A DNA stretch of 64,000 bases, taken from NCBI GenBank assembly GCA_040954595.2, contig CM082592.2, positions 5,146,001-5,210,000 on the forward strand, read 5' to 3'. The position numbers and the translations under genes were made by a program. Under the pieces are notes generated by a model, which saw only the letters and a program-made list of their open reading frames with translations, searched no databases and was not told the origin of the DNA. Positions 61,701 through 64,000 of the stretch are shown here, one piece after another. Within the stretch, counting starts at the first letter, position 1, and the number at the start of each line of letters is the position of its first letter. Source of the stretch: Balanoglossus misakiensis. Lineage: Eukaryota > Hemichordata.

Positions 61701-63639
61701 CAGCACTTCGCAGTGCACATACCAAACATATTAATCTAATAACTTCCCCGGAATATTTGATTTTTGACCTGTTTAGGGAATTCTTTTCATTCACAGTCAG
61801 AACTCTGACCTGTATACTGTGACCTTTTCCTCAAAACAGATTATTATTAAAATGAATGCTGTTTAATACTTCCACAGTGTAAACATGCCATATGGTTTTC
61901 TTGTTGAAAGCAAATGTTTACAAATCATTTGGTCCAGATGGTACATCAATATAAAATATTTGCCTCTCTGTCGGAATAACTGTGGCTGAATTTTATTGCA
62001 TTTTATGAAAATCATCCGTTACCATGACTATGTTCTGCTATGATTATGTTACTCTTAGACTTGTATAGTAAATAACTGTGGTTCTCCTAAATTCACAGTG
62101 AGATATACAGTACTTTTTATAACCAACACAATCACAGTAATTACACTTTTCAGAAATGAGAAATTATAGGCATATCTTACAAACGCTTACAAATCCTATA
62201 CAGATTAAAATTTAAAAACCAATCGATAAGAATTTTTGTTTTGCGTTGGTTAGATGTTATGTAATGGTGACAGGTAAGAACTGCCAAAAATGTTTGCTCA
62301 TCAGAGGAATTAATTAGCATAACTGAATTTTACGTCTGCAAGATGTATGAATATCAGACACAAGCAATGACCCCCTGAGAATGATCACGCATTGGTGAAA
62401 AGAATTTCCTGTGGAATTTCACATTTCAAGACTCCTCACATGCCAGAAATCTGTCATAATCCACGGAGGCCATGTTTTCTCAGCCACTGCACTGACCTCC
62501 GCAAAATTCCTCATCAACTAATGATGATGATGATGCTCTCTGGAATCTGTTTAATTTCAATATAACAACTCTCTGAATACGTGGAAAATACCGACAACTT
62601 GAATGTACGGTAGAAGAACCTTTTGGGGATAATGGCCACAGGGATATTGATCTTGGTACCTTGCAATCATTCTGATCAAAATCAGGTGTAGAGTTCAGCG
62701 CTAGTGATAGTTCTGGTTGTTCTGTTCTCTGTCTTGGCTGTTCTCGAGCACCCCACAGAACTTAAATTATTTGATATCTCCGTGTTGGCGATATACACGT
62801 ATGGGACCAGCAACACACACTCTCAGAATAAATCACCATAAATTAATCATTAGCGTATCCTTTAACTCACATCAAATTTCCCTTTGTTTTTGTCCATTAG
62901 TTTCTTGCTGCCACTTAGGTACTGCCACGCCCTGGCTCTGAGCGCAGGCGGTACGCCTTTGCGACATCTCTGTTTTACCTGAAGGCAAAAAAAAAAAAAA
63001 ACAGCACTGAATAAGATAAACATGGAATTTACAACATCTAACTACAATTGCAACATATCTTGTTTGGATGAAGTTGTTTTGATTAAAGGGACAAAGTCTC
63101 TCTCTCGCTGCCCTTTTTCCATTAACCATGTTTGATACAAGACACTGTTAATGTTATTCTACATGTGGATATATAGTGAATCAACGTTCGACCAGACACA
63201 ACTTCTATCCTGTTTGTAGGATATGAGAGTAAAAACCTCGCCAAAATGAATAAATGGTAAACACCGATTATTCATTTTGGCGAGTTTTTTCACTCTCATG
63301 TCTATAAGTGGGATGGAAGGTGTGTGTGGTTGAACGTTGATTCACTATATATCCACATGTACATTCACATAAATGGTGTCTTGTATCAAACATAATTAAT
63401 GGAAAAAGGGCAGCGAGAGAGAGACTTTGTCCCTTTAACTGTTATTCCAAAGATAAATTTTAAAACAGGGCGCATATGCACAAAGTCCCCCAGGATTCCC
63501 GTTTTTCATTTCAAAAATTGCCTTAATTGTATTGCTGACCTTCTTAAACCTCTTCGACATCCAGAGATCCCAGTGGTCCAGCATATCCAACCATTTCAGT
63601 TCTCTCTTCCTCAGAACTTCAACTGGCATTACTTTGTTC
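58788..63639 (-). CDS. TBC-domain Rab GTPase-activating protein, TBC1D10 (EPI64)-like (5' end outside window)
   Basis: Seven exons in protein order: 63540-63639, 62871-62978, 61160-61381, 59981-60121, 59516-59630, 59269-59423, 58788-59006 (stop TAG); 1060 coding bases with consistent phases. The first exon visible encodes [16 protein letters not shown] and [12 protein letters not shown], the segment preceding the TBC domain in TBC1D10A/B/C. The TBC domain then runs from [12 protein letters not shown]. It keeps the catalytic arginine finger ([15 protein letters not shown]) and glutamine finger (DGYCQAQAP), so it should be an active GAP; vertebrate TBC1D10 proteins act on Rab8, Rab27 and Rab35 at the cortex. 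Conserved [16 protein letters not shown] and [12 protein letters not shown] follow. The C-terminal tail after the TBC domain is short (about 73 residues), without the long repetitive KEKE region of the human proteins. One or more 5' exons lie beyond 64000. Confidence 0.9.
63083..63438. mobile_element. TTAA-flanked foldback element (long hairpin MITE), 356 bases
   Basis: Arms of about 170 bases, 63087-63258 and 63264-63434, are near-perfect reverse complements, separated only by a few bases, so a single strand folds into one long hairpin. The ends read AGGGACAAAGTC and its complement and both abut TTAA. The element sits in the intron between the two 5'-most visible exons of the TBC1D10-like gene and has no coding capacity. 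Its termini differ from those of the 7145-7886 element, so it belongs to another family. Confidence 0.85.
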
Positions 63640-64000
63640 CTGGAAATAACAAAGACAATTTCATTTCTTTAATAAATTTGATAATTTAAATTTTGCAAAA
63701 ATGTTTATAGTACACCAGTCAAGTGAGTTTGTGACAGAACCAGGAGTCCGTAGACTTTACACCAGGATCGAACAGAATTACATTACATCAGTTGCCAATG
63801 ACCCTATCTATACTGACAACACTGCACAGAATGCTTATCAGATCAACTTACTGCCCGGCACTTCAAGCTACACACAGTGCACCATATCTACTTTATCATG
63901 GGACTTCGAGTCAGGATACATTTCCCCTCAACAGACTAGAACAAAAAGTAAACTAATTCAATATGGTCTGCTTTTTCAACTCTGATCTTTAAATAATGCC

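Noticed and set aside
63701-63985. Plus-strand frame of 94 codons at the right edge
   Set aside because: It lies in an intron of the minus-strand TBC1D10-like gene and shows no family resemblance or splice context.

Overview
This window is animal nuclear DNA: AT-rich, with many short exons, GT-AG introns mostly of 100-600 bases, tetranucleotide microsatellites and small TTAA-flanked transposon relics. The gene families (STARD5-like, 'skeletal organic matrix protein 5'-like, Reeler+EGF, SVOP-like, TBC1D10-like) point to a marine invertebrate. A deuterostome such as a hemichordate or cephalochordate is likely, but the species cannot be fixed from sequence alone. All exon models were built by hand from splice signals, reading-phase agreement and protein-family fit; no search was run.

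Layout from left to right. (1) 1-2470, minus: a START-domain lipid carrier resembling STARD5, with its 3' end cut by the window edge. (2) 3786-7043, minus: a complete five-exon secreted protein of 290 residues resembling 'uncharacterized skeletal organic matrix protein 5'. (3) 7145-7886: a TTAA-flanked element with about 50-base terminal inverted repeats. (4) 8759-44794, minus: one giant 87-exon gene. It encodes a signal peptide, a Reeler domain, 83 consecutive EGF-like domains (one exon each, all phase 1-1) and a short hydrophobic C-terminal exon that looks like a GPI-anchor signal, 3435 residues in total. (5) 45694-49208, plus, head-to-head with (4): a type I membrane protein of 547 residues with a novel N-terminal region, three EGF domains, a truncated fourth, one membrane helix and a long polar tail. 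(6) 49897-54145, minus: a complete 12-exon SVOP/SV2-like transporter of 484 residues, convergent with (5). (7) 58788-63639, minus: a TBC1D10 (EPI64)-like Rab-GAP, with its 5' end cut by the window edge and a 356-base foldback element in one intron.

The giant gene is the most unusual thing here. Its central section (about 14.9-24.2 kb) is a higher-order repeat: a three-exon module A-B-C with exon lengths 114-120-120 repeats ten times, one unit lacking its B exon. Flanking sections consist of other EGF subfamilies. The gene has therefore grown by block duplication of exon triplets. It and the divergent EGF membrane protein start about 0.9 kb apart and may share regulatory DNA. A functional link between their extracellular products is possible but inferred only from position and domain type.
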